64,000 nucleotides of DNA, taken from positions 2,480,001 through 2,544,000 of the forward strand of contig CBDCZQ010000006.1 of assembly GCA_965224575.1 (NCBI GenBank), given 5' to 3'. Shown piece by piece: positions 34,644 through 41,759 of this stretch (position 1 is the stretch's first letter; each line of letters begins with the position of its first letter). This DNA comes from QPIN01 sp965224575. Its GTDB lineage: Bacteria > Pseudomonadota > Gammaproteobacteria > Methylococcales > Methylomonadaceae. Under the pieces are notes generated by a model, which was given only the letters and a program-made list of their open reading frames with translations, had not been told where the DNA came from and searched no databases. The position numbers and the translations under genes are program-made.

Positions 34644-35174
34644 ATGGCATTAGAAAACGTAGATCAAGTTGAATTCGGTTGCAGTTTACGGCAACTTTCA
34701 CGCATATTTGACATTGACAGAGACTCAATAAAATCAAGGCTTACAGCAGAGCCAGCAGGAAAAAGAAACGGACATAATATTTATAAAATATCTGATGTTT
34801 CTAAATTTACGGGTGGAAAAAAATCTACCGATGGATTGGCGGATTTAGACCCTGATTCATTGGAACTCGATGAGCTGACAACCTACTGGCGCGGCCAAGA
34901 TTTGAAAGAGTCTAGCCGCATTAAACAGCGACGAAACTCAACCGAGGAACGGCAACTGCTTAATGCTTCTGATGTGGAAATGGCGAACGCTAAATTATTC
35001 AAAATTCTTTCAACATTTATCGACACTTTGCCCGATGTTTTAGAGATGCAATGCAACCTTAAGCCTGATGTTGTCGAGGTTTTAATTGAAGAAACTGAGC
35101 AAACCAAAAATAATTTATATAAACAGCTGATGAACTTATCAGACGATTTAAAAAACAATCAACAGGAGCTTTAA
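34644..35174 (+). CDS. DUF1441/Nu1-type terminase small subunit
   Basis: A 176-residue protein with an N-terminal HTH (FGCSLRQLSRIFDIDRDSIK) and a helical body with TYWRGQDLKESSRIKQRR and IDTLPDVLEMQCNL. These are features of the DUF1441 family of Nu1-like small terminases, which recognise the packaging site. No large terminase is present. In satellites a private small subunit redirects the helper terminase to satellite DNA, and I infer the same here. Confidence 0.75.
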   Translation: MALENVDQVEFGCSLRQLSRIFDIDRDSIKSRLTAEPAGKRNGHNIYKISDVSKFTGGKKSTDGLADLDPDSLELDELTTYWRGQDLKESSRIKQRRNSTEERQLLNASDVEMANAKLFKILSTFIDTLPDVLEMQCNLKPDVVEVLIEETEQTKNNLYKQLMNLSDDLKNNQQEL

Positions 35175-35176
35175 AA

Positions 35177-36790
35177 ATGGCAAGTGATGTAAAATTTTTA
35201 ATAAAAGCAGATTCTGCAAACGCGGTTTCAGCATTTGCAAAGCTTACAAAGGCTCAACAAAAAGCGGCTTTATCTGCAAACAAGGGGATGACCCAGCAAA
35301 ATAAGTTTGTTACTTCCATAGGCAGGAATGTTAAGGGACTAATCGGTGGACTCGGTGCGATAGGTACGGCGATGGCTGTTTTGAATAAAGCCAATGAAGT
35401 TGCCGCAAGATCAGCACGATTAATTGATGCTTCAGAACTTGCCAGAACAAGAAACATGACTTTAGCGAATGGCGATCCAAAAATACAAGCGATTCAAAAA
35501 AGACAGGAGCGTGTATTTGCTGAACGCTCAGGCTTACCATTGGAGCAATCAGCCGAAGCCGTTTTTAATATCCGCTCATTATTCAATTCTGAAAAAGAAA
35601 GGGCGAAAGGCGTTAAATTGTTTGCTGATATGAGCCCATTTGTTGCAGACCCAAAAGCTTTTGCTGAAGGTATCGGCACAATGCGTAATGCTTTTGGGCC
35701 AAAGGAAACAGGCACTATTAGAGAGCAGATAGCAGGGTCAATCACAGCAGCCAACGCATCAAAGACAGACCCTTCAAGATTTGGTAATAGTATGTCGATT
35801 ATTGCAGACTTAGGCAATGCGATCGGAGCTAAAGATGAGTTTTTAATGGCTACTCTTTCAGCAGGCTCATCCGCAAAGGTAAGCACACAACAAACAGCCG
35901 ATAGATTGAAAGCCCTAATGACCGAATTGGTCAAAAATAAAGTTCCAGGTATTGGCTTGGAGGGAAAATTTAATACACTAGTTTCTGGTGGTGGAAATCC
36001 GCTCTATGTTGCCAAAGCAAAAGAAAAGCTGGATAAGCAAGAAATTAAAACCAGTAACCTTAGAGAAAAATATAATAATTTAAGTTTAGTAAAACAGCAA
36101 TCTCCCTCAGGTAAAAATGCCGAAAATAAATACCTTGATGCGCAAGCAAAATCAAATAATCTTACGGCAGAATTGGAGGCAGCAAAAAGTATAAAATATA
36201 CTAAAGCTAATTTCTTGGGTAATCCTTCTGAGGGCGCGCTAACCGGATCGGTAGAAGCGTTTGAAGGCTTTTCTGTCTTGGTTGATAAATACAAAAATAG
36301 TGACAAAATAGGCTCATTACGAGACAAGGTAGTTAGGGCGCAAGAGATAGCTAGAAATACGCCTAACAAGGATATTATTTCAAAATCTATTCAATTAAGA
36401 GATAAAGACCCTGAAACGGGCAGTGCTTTTTTAGGTAGAACGCTGGATCAAAAAACTAATATACAGTTAAAGAGTTCTGGCATTGTGGAAAAATCCAGAG
36501 AAAACGCAGCAAAAGCAGGATTATTGGCAGTCTCTAAAAAAGAAGAAACAATTTTAGGTGGTGATGCAGATATGGCAATTGGTGAGTTTGTCGCGTATAT
36601 CATGAAAAAATTTAGGGCAAGTCCTGACACGATAGCAAAAACTATTGAGTTTGGAGGTCGTGATGTAACAGATATTTTTGATAGTGCACCACAAGAAATG
36701 CTAACCACATTAAATAAAATTGAAGGCCATCTTGCAGCGGCTAATGGGAAAAAAAATGCTGCACCAGTAAACAATGGATTAACAGAATGA
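35177..36790 (+). CDS. Tape-measure-like phage protein, short
   Basis: A 537-residue Ala/Lys-rich protein opening with VKFLIKADSANAVSAFAKL, the typical start of tail tape-measure proteins, a hydrophobic glycine segment (GLIGGLGAIGTAMAVL, about 53-68) and long helices. True tape-measure proteins are usually longer, because length sets tail length. It begins 2 bp after the terminase stop and overlaps the next gene by 4 bp. It could shorten a hijacked tail, serve an unrelated structural role, or be a relic. The assignment is by composition and N-terminal pattern only. Confidence 0.55.
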   Translation: MASDVKFLIKADSANAVSAFAKLTKAQQKAALSANKGMTQQNKFVTSIGRNVKGLIGGLGAIGTAMAVLNKANEVAARSARLIDASELARTRNMTLANGDPKIQAIQKRQERVFAERSGLPLEQSAEAVFNIRSLFNSEKERAKGVKLFADMSPFVADPKAFAEGIGTMRNAFGPKETGTIREQIAGSITAANASKTDPSRFGNSMSIIADLGNAIGAKDEFLMATLSAGSSAKVSTQQTADRLKALMTELVKNKVPGIGLEGKFNTLVSGGGNPLYVAKAKEKLDKQEIKTSNLREKYNNLSLVKQQSPSGKNAENKYLDAQAKSNNLTAELEAAKSIKYTKANFLGNPSEGALTGSVEAFEGFSVLVDKYKNSDKIGSLRDKVVRAQEIARNTPNKDIISKSIQLRDKDPETGSAFLGRTLDQKTNIQLKSSGIVEKSRENAAKAGLLAVSKKEETILGGDADMAIGEFVAYIMKKFRASPDTIAKTIEFGGRDVTDIFDSAPQEMLTTLNKIEGHLAAANGKKNAAPVNNGLTE

Positions 36791-37101
36791 GCCAGGAACA
36801 TAATTTAACCGATGCTGAAGTTGATCAGATAACTAGTTTTAAAGCCTTCTTTACTGGTAAGGAGGTTAAAACGATTGATAAAATATTTACTGATAAAGTA
36901 ACTGACCAGCAATGGACGTGCGTTCTTTTAGCATTAAGCCAACCAGCGGATGAGCTACGAGAATTTAGCCATTGTGACCCTGCAAGCTTTAAAGAAATGC
37001 TGGGAGCAATTAGTGCATTAAAAGAGAATGTTGAGGCATTAGTGGAGCTTGCTGATAAGGCTTATTATCGGCTGTATCTGAGTAGCTTGCAGGTTGAATG
37101 A
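36787..37101 (+). CDS. Small hypothetical satellite protein
   Basis: A 104-residue acidic helical protein with no membrane segment. Its start overlaps the tape-measure-like stop (ATGA), so it is coupled to it, like a tail-assembly chaperone or partner. No family is recognised. Confidence 0.5.
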   Translation: MSQEHNLTDAEVDQITSFKAFFTGKEVKTIDKIFTDKVTDQQWTCVLLALSQPADELREFSHCDPASFKEMLGAISALKENVEALVELADKAYYRLYLSSLQVE

Positions 37102-37205
37102 TTTTATTAATACTTTTGGGGCTGGTGTTGATAAGCTATCGCTACAACCCCTGTCATTGTTGAGAGTAGGTTTTAAATGTTCATTCGGTAGAGCATTGGC
37201 GTTAG

Positions 37206-37234
37206 TTGACATAATCCTATATTAGACTTAATAT
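37206..37234 (+). promoter_or_regulatory. Strong sigma-70 promoter of the toxin-antitoxin pair
   Basis: TTGACA and TAATAT with exactly 17 bp between them, 49 bp before the antitoxin ATG. The -10 region overlaps the palindrome TAATATTA, a possible site for autoregulation by the antitoxin. Confidence 0.75.
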
Positions 37235-37282
37235 TAAATTCAGTCCATTAATAGACTTTTATAAAAATAGGAGGTGGCAACT

Positions 37283-37684
37283 ATGAGTTTTAATATTAAA
37301 AATGAATCTTTAAAAACCCCATATACTATAAAACCCGCGTTAAATGTTTTTTTCAAAATTATGGCTGACTGGAATCTTAATACTGAGCAGTCAATGACTT
37401 TGTTGGGTATTGATAGTAAAAGCACTTATTTTAAATGGAAAAGAGATCCTGAATCATCTCGTCTAGACAAAGATAAGATTGATAGGCTTTCGTATGTTTT
37501 TGGGATTTATAAAGCCCTGCAAATATTATTGCCTAACCATGAGTCAGCAGATAGTTGGATAAAAAAGGAAAACTCAGCAAGTCCTTTTAACGGTAAATCA
37601 GCACTTGATAGGATGCTATCAGGCCATATAATTGATTTACATGCTGTGAGGGAGTATTTAGATAGCCAACGTGGCTGGTCATAA
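37283..37684 (+). CDS. Xre/MbcA/ParS-family antitoxin
   Basis: The 133-residue product starts at the ATG at 37283, seven bases after AGGAGGT; a GTG at 37274 lies inside that site. The N-terminal HTH (WNLNTEQSMTLLGIDSKSTYFKW) and the C-terminal toxin-binding half (LLPNHESADSWIKKEN..FNGKSALDRM) match Xre-MbcA-ParS antitoxins. This family is paired with RES-domain toxins. Its stop TAA overlaps the only possible toxin start, an ATA codon. Confidence 0.88.
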   Translation: MSFNIKNESLKTPYTIKPALNVFFKIMADWNLNTEQSMTLLGIDSKSTYFKWKRDPESSRLDKDKIDRLSYVFGIYKALQILLPNHESADSWIKKENSASPFNGKSALDRMLSGHIIDLHAVREYLDSQRGWS

Positions 37685-38370
37685 AAGCCTTAATATCATT
37701 AGTTGAGTGGCAGCCTTGTTGGAGGCTTATTTCTAGTCGTTTTCCACCTATCGGATTATTTGACAGAGTAGCTAATATTGACGAACTAGAAGCTGTACTC
37801 CTTATTGAAGGGCTAACTAATGACCGGTTGAGTGAAGCAGCAGGTGATCTTTCTTTAGTCCCTAAAAAAGATAGAATCGCAGGGGAAGGAACAACACCAA
37901 TAATGGCTGCATTTACACATTTGAACCCAGAAGGGAGTCGTTTCACAGATGGTTCTTATGGTGTTTATTATGCAGCAAAAGATATTGATACCGCTATAGA
38001 AGAAACAAAATTCCATAAAGCTCGTTTTCTTGCAGCCACTAATGAACCACCGATACACGTAGATATGAGAAGCTACTCATCGAATATAAGTGTTAATCTT
38101 GATGACATAAGAGGCATGAAAACATCTTTTCCAGAGATATATGCTTCTAGTACAGATGAATATAACCATCCCCAGGCATTCGCTAAAAAATTAAGGGGTT
38201 CAGGCTCAAATGGTATTGTTTATGATAGTGTAAGGCATAAAATCGGCGAATGTGTCGCTATCTTTAAACCTATAGTTTTATCGCCGGTAAAGCAAGGTAA
38301 ACATTATTGTTATGTGTGGGATGGATCAAAAATTACGGATATGTATATAAAAACAAAACATCAAAGCTAA
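37681..38370 (+). CDS. RES-domain toxin with apparent ATA start
   Basis: Read from the ATA at 37681, the product is 229 residues and contains the RES N-terminus WRLISSRFPPIGLFDRV, then GSRFTDGSYGVYYAA, AIEET and GSNGIVYDSVR. RES toxins degrade NAD+. The first standard start codon is a TTG at 37828, after the N-terminal RES segment, and no ATG/GTG/TTG lies between the preceding stop (37663) and it. ATAA at the antitoxin stop stands where related pairs have ATGA; a single G-to-A change would keep the antitoxin stop and remove ATG. The toxin is therefore either very weakly expressed or inactive. Confidence 0.8.
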   Translation: MKALISLVEWQPCWRLISSRFPPIGLFDRVANIDELEAVLLIEGLTNDRLSEAAGDLSLVPKKDRIAGEGTTPIMAAFTHLNPEGSRFTDGSYGVYYAAKDIDTAIEETKFHKARFLAATNEPPIHVDMRSYSSNISVNLDDIRGMKTSFPEIYASSTDEYNHPQAFAKKLRGSGSNGIVYDSVRHKIGECVAIFKPIVLSPVKQGKHYCYVWDGSKITDMYIKTKHQS

Positions 38371-38447
38371 AGCGAGATCATCCAGAAATAGCAGAAAGAT
38401 TAGCCAATGGTCAGGGCGTAAAATTAGGCGTAAAAATTAAACAATAT
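38371..38447 (+). pseudogene. Short remnant of a replication or partition-like gene
   Basis: The frame KRDHPEIAERLANGQGVKLG continuing to KQY and a stop has no start of its own and follows the toxin stop directly. It resembles the end of ParB/KorC-like phage proteins, but only about 25 residues remain, so the identity is weak. Confidence 0.25.
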
Positions 38448-38552
38448 TGACTCAAAATAAGACAAATTCAAACAATATTAAAGCAACTTGAAACTTTGTG
38501 TATATAAGGAGTAAACTATAGTTTAAGGTTGCTTTGATTAGTTGGGCTAGCT

Positions 38553-38601
38553 CTTTTAATGCGATGGTCGACGGTTCGAATCCGTCGCGACCCACCATAT
38601 A
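38553..38601 (+). repeat. attR-type direct repeat (right end of element)
   Basis: Identical over 49 bp to 24643-24691. The bases just before it, TTGGGCTAGCTC, resemble the acceptor and D-arm part of the tRNA with the middle deleted, so the element end carries a shortened tRNA-like sequence that cannot make a tRNA. Confidence 0.9.
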
Positions 38602-38803
38602 CAGATGTTTCTGGATACTCATTAATTATTTCAGCTTACAAAAATTTTTGTTTCATCACAAGAACCCCATTCTTTTATTCCGCAATAATCCACTAATGCA
38701 ATTCTTATCGTCAATAAGTTTTTTTGACTAGGTGGGCACTTTTAATTCGGCACTTCAATCAATACAATACGTCTTTCTTTATCATATACGTGATTACTAA
38801 TTA

Positions 38804-40555
38804 GAGTCTACTCAGAAACCACAACGCATTGATAATATTAATATATTAGTCTATTTATGATAAAATAGTGCACGAAAAAACAGATAAACGACTCAAAACC
38901 TGTGCACCTATGATCCGAACCTGTAGCTCGAAACAACTCACTCTAGCAGAATTTGACTGGCCTTTTGACACGGCTCTAGATAAACACAATCGCTGGGTAA
39001 AAATGAGTCAATGCATTCCCTGGGATGACTTAGCAGAGGGTTATTATCAAGGGCTTTCGGCAGACACAGGGCGTCCAGCCAAGGATGCACGCTGCGTCAT
39101 CGGTGCAGTGATCATAAAACACAAGCTAAGCCTTTCTGATATTGAAACGGTTCAGCAAATTCAAGAAAACCCTTATATGCAATTTTTTGTAGGATTTGCC
39201 AGTTTTCAGGCGGAACCACCCTTTGCGCCTTCATTACTCGTTGATATTAGAAAACGCATGGGAGCATCCGTTTTTGAAGTATTCGAGCAAGCGATTATTA
39301 ACGCACATGATGGCGAAAAGGAAAAAAGTCAGGCTAAAGCAGACCTAGAATCAGACCCCTCATCGCAGATCAATAGCAAAGAAAACGAAGATGATTCATT
39401 GCAAGGAAACGTAGAAGACGAAGCGAAATCTGATTCACAAGAAATAGAAATAGGAAATTCAAAAGAAATTGACACACATCAAGGCAAACTGATTCTTGAT
39501 GCCACTGTGGTTGAGCAAGCCATCCGTTATCCAACAGACCTTAACCTACTCAATGAAGCGCGTGAGTTCAGTGAGAAAATCATTGATTTCCTTTATTTAG
39601 AAACAACGCTGGATAAGAAGCCACGTACCTATCGAGAAAAGGCACGATCTGCTTTTTTATCGATCGTCAAACAAAAACGTCCTGGCAGGAAAAAACTACG
39701 CCGAGGAATAAAACAACAACTGCAATATCTTCGCCGTAACCTGAGACATATTGAACAACTCCTGACATACTGGCCTGAAGGCACAGAACTTCCATTACCT
39801 CGCTGGTTACTCTATCGCTACTGGGTGATTCAACACCTCTATGAACAGCAATGGGCAATGTATACCACTAAAACTCGTCGTTGTGATAATAGAATCGTCA
39901 GTATCAGCCAACCTTATGTACGCCCCATCATTCGAGGCAAACAAAACAAGGTGGTTGAATTTGGCGCTAAACTCAGTGTCAGCCTAACAGATGATGGGTT
40001 TTCTCGTGTAGATCATTTGCGCTGGGATGCTTTTCATGAAGGGTTGGATTTAACATCACAAGTTGAACACTATCATCAGCGAACGGGCTATTACCCAGAA
40101 AAGATCTTGGCAGACCCACTTTATGGCACGCGAGAAAACCGGAATTATCTTAAAAGCAAAGGCATCCACTTTGCGGGAAAACCACTCGGTCGACCCAAGA
40201 AAGAGACAGAAGACAACCGGGAAGAACTCAAACAACTCAAAGCACAACGAAGAGCAGATTATCTACAACGGATACCCATTGAAGGCAAATTTGGCCAAGG
40301 CAAGAATGGCTATCGACTGAATTATATTAGAGCCAAGCGTGCAGATACCTCACTGGCATGGATCAATAGCATATTCTTGGTGATGAACCTATTGATCCTG
40401 GAAAGGATCTTTTTTGCCTGTCGTAAAAGCAGTCAAATCAGAGATATATTGTCGTTAAAACAAATTGAAAAAATATTATGTTGTCAGATGCAGAGAATTT
40501 TTCAATTTTTTGGCCAGTTTTGTAAAAAACTCGTGCTGATTTACTGAGCAGACTC
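38804..40555 (+). mobile_element. Insertion sequence with IS5/IS1182-like transposase
   Basis: The ends are GAGTCTACTCAGAAA and TTTACTGAGCAGACTC, imperfect inverted repeats (13 of 15). TAATTA flanks both ends; being a palindrome, it may be a target duplication or an extension of the inverted repeats. Length is 1752 bp. It has one transposase gene and looks intact. It lies 202 bp to the right of the satellite end. Confidence 0.8.
38868..40547 (+). CDS. IS5/IS1182-type DDE transposase
   Basis: The 559-residue product has a DUF772-type N-terminal domain (LSADTGRPAKDARCVIGAVI), a D of the DDE set in LILDATV and later catalytic-region segments ADPLYGTRENR and PIEGKFGQGKNGYRL, the last holding the glutamate. 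A Glu/Asp/Ser-rich insert (about 145-205) separates the two parts. The start is GTG by frame; an ATG at 38910 would remove 14 residues. The group within IS5/IS1182 is not certain. Confidence 0.85.
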   Translation: MHEKTDKRLKTCAPMIRTCSSKQLTLAEFDWPFDTALDKHNRWVKMSQCIPWDDLAEGYYQGLSADTGRPAKDARCVIGAVIIKHKLSLSDIETVQQIQENPYMQFFVGFASFQAEPPFAPSLLVDIRKRMGASVFEVFEQAIINAHDGEKEKSQAKADLESDPSSQINSKENEDDSLQGNVEDEAKSDSQEIEIGNSKEIDTHQGKLILDATVVEQAIRYPTDLNLLNEAREFSEKIIDFLYLETTLDKKPRTYREKARSAFLSIVKQKRPGRKKLRRGIKQQLQYLRRNLRHIEQLLTYWPEGTELPLPRWLLYRYWVIQHLYEQQWAMYTTKTRRCDNRIVSISQPYVRPIIRGKQNKVVEFGAKLSVSLTDDGFSRVDHLRWDAFHEGLDLTSQVEHYHQRTGYYPEKILADPLYGTRENRNYLKSKGIHFAGKPLGRPKKETEDNREELKQLKAQRRADYLQRIPIEGKFGQGKNGYRLNYIRAKRADTSLAWINSIFLVMNLLILERIFFACRKSSQIRDILSLKQIEKILCCQMQRIFQFFGQFCKKLVLIY

Positions 40556-40804
40556 TAATTAATTGTTTGATAATTTCATATATTTAGCCGGACAGATTAT
40601 GAACAAAATGTTAGTAGAGTACGATGTGCTTTAGCTGTTTATAAGGGAAGGAAAAACAACTAAAAGAATAACTGTAGCAAGAAATAGCCAGCCAAGTAAT
40701 GGCATTTATTGAGGCTTATGAAATTATAAAAAGAATTTTCGAGTATCATTAATCTTCCAGCCATCTTGAACTCAAAGTGGCCAGAGACATTTGAAAATGG
40801 AGGG

Positions 40805-41704
40805 TTAAGGGTTTTTACCTGCTCCTTCCAAGGCAAGTTTTTTTAGTGTATTAGCTATTGCATCAAGGCGTTCATTTTGACCTTGTAAATTAATTCTTCC
40901 AGCAATGAATTGTGGATCATTGTAGGTTATATTTACTTGATCTTGCTGATCTTTCCAGACTAAAAACTTTAGGGGCAAATCAATACCTATTCTAGGATCA
41001 GCTTGCATTAATGGAGTTCCAATATTAGGATTGCCAAAGACGATGAGTATTGGAAATGACTTCTGATATTTTCCATGTCTCCGTTTGGTGTTGCTATTTT
41101 CGTAGTCTAATACTAGCGGAATACGAACAGCTGGATTAACAGAAATAGCATCTTGTAATGATTGAACGGTGTCGTCAACCGATTGCAGACTTTCAATAGA
41201 TATTAATCCATTTCCTTCGTCATCGCTTGTACTAAATTGTTCGATTAACTTGTTAGTCATTCTCAACACAAAGTCTCTCATACCTATATTATGGCGATCA
41301 ATCAAGTAACCTAGTGTATTAACGGATAATTTGATAGAACCAGCACCATCTTCGAATACTAAAATTTTCAATGGCAGGTCGAGACCAATAGTATCGCTTT
41401 TTCGAAGCAGACGTTTTTCTAGAAATTTTGGTGGCCTGGCAAAAATTACTTGGTTTGGAGCAAGGTCAAGATCAATACTTGCCGCTGCACCAGAATGATT
41501 AACGGTTAATGGAATAATAAACCCCTGCTTTTCAAGTTCAAATTTTAGTTCTTCGATAGTATCAGATACATTAATTGCATCTTCTAAAGTGATAGTTTTT
41601 ATACCTTGTCGTGGTATGTTGTCGATGTCTGCAGTAACAGAAAATGATACTATGGATGCTAATATGAAAGACGAGACGTATAATAAATTAGATCTAAAAA
41701 ACAT
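40805..41704 (-). CDS. Exported protein with two DUF302 domains
   Basis: A signal peptide (about 25 residues, ending VTA-DI) is followed by two tandem DUF302-type domains. The copies correspond at VIFARPPK..GLDLPLKILVFED and IVFGNPNIG..GIDLPLKFLVWKD. The domain is common in periplasmic proteins near cytochromes and metal or sulfur genes, but its function is not established. AAGGAGA precedes the ATG. A strong terminator lies between it and the dihaem protein upstream, so it may be partly independent. Confidence 0.8.
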   Translation of the reverse strand: MFFRSNLLYVSSFILASIVSFSVTADIDNIPRQGIKTITLEDAINVSDTIEELKFELEKQGFIIPLTVNHSGAAASIDLDLAPNQVIFARPPKFLEKRLLRKSDTIGLDLPLKILVFEDGAGSIKLSVNTLGYLIDRHNIGMRDFVLRMTNKLIEQFSTSDDEGNGLISIESLQSVDDTVQSLQDAISVNPAVRIPLVLDYENSNTKRRHGKYQKSFPILIVFGNPNIGTPLMQADPRIGIDLPLKFLVWKDQQDQVNITYNDPQFIAGRINLQGQNERLDAIANTLKKLALEGAGKNP

Positions 41705-41723
41705 TTTATTTCTCCTTATAATA

Positions 41724-41750
41724 AAAAAAAGTGGGCTTTGTGCCCACTTG
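41724..41750 (-). terminator. Intrinsic terminator after the dihaem protein gene
   Basis: On the minus strand AAGTGGGC and GCCCACTT form an 8-bp stem with a 5-nt loop, followed by eight Ts. It lies 10 bp past the stop of the 41760-43562 gene. Confidence 0.85.
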
Positions 41751-41759
41751 GAACAATAT

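Larger units (their letters stand above)
24643..38601. mobile_element. Integrated phage-satellite-like element (about 14 kb) in tRNA-Lys
   Basis: Bounded by 49-bp direct repeats of the tRNA-Lys 3' half (24643-24691 and 38553-38601). Almost all genes point rightward. Order: small ORF, integrase, unknown, wHTH, Ash/Icd-like ORF with structured RNA, AlpA-like, small ORFs, CHC2 protein, D5 helicase, origin-like repeats, DEAH helicase, wHTH, coiled coil, S49 protease, small terminase, tape-measure-like, unknown, antitoxin, RES toxin. No capsid, portal, large terminase, baseplate or lysis gene was recognised. This matches P4/PICI-type satellites, which replicate themselves and take virion parts from a helper phage. 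A decayed prophage is the main alternative, but the frames are mostly intact. Confidence 0.8.

Noticed and set aside
37828..38370. RES toxin starting at TTG 37828
   Set aside because: This would delete the conserved N-terminal RES segment (WRLISSRFPPIGLFDRV) that is open in the same frame upstream.
38534..38731. 65-residue frame across the right att repeat
   Set aside because: It reads through tRNA-derived sequence and has no ribosome site.
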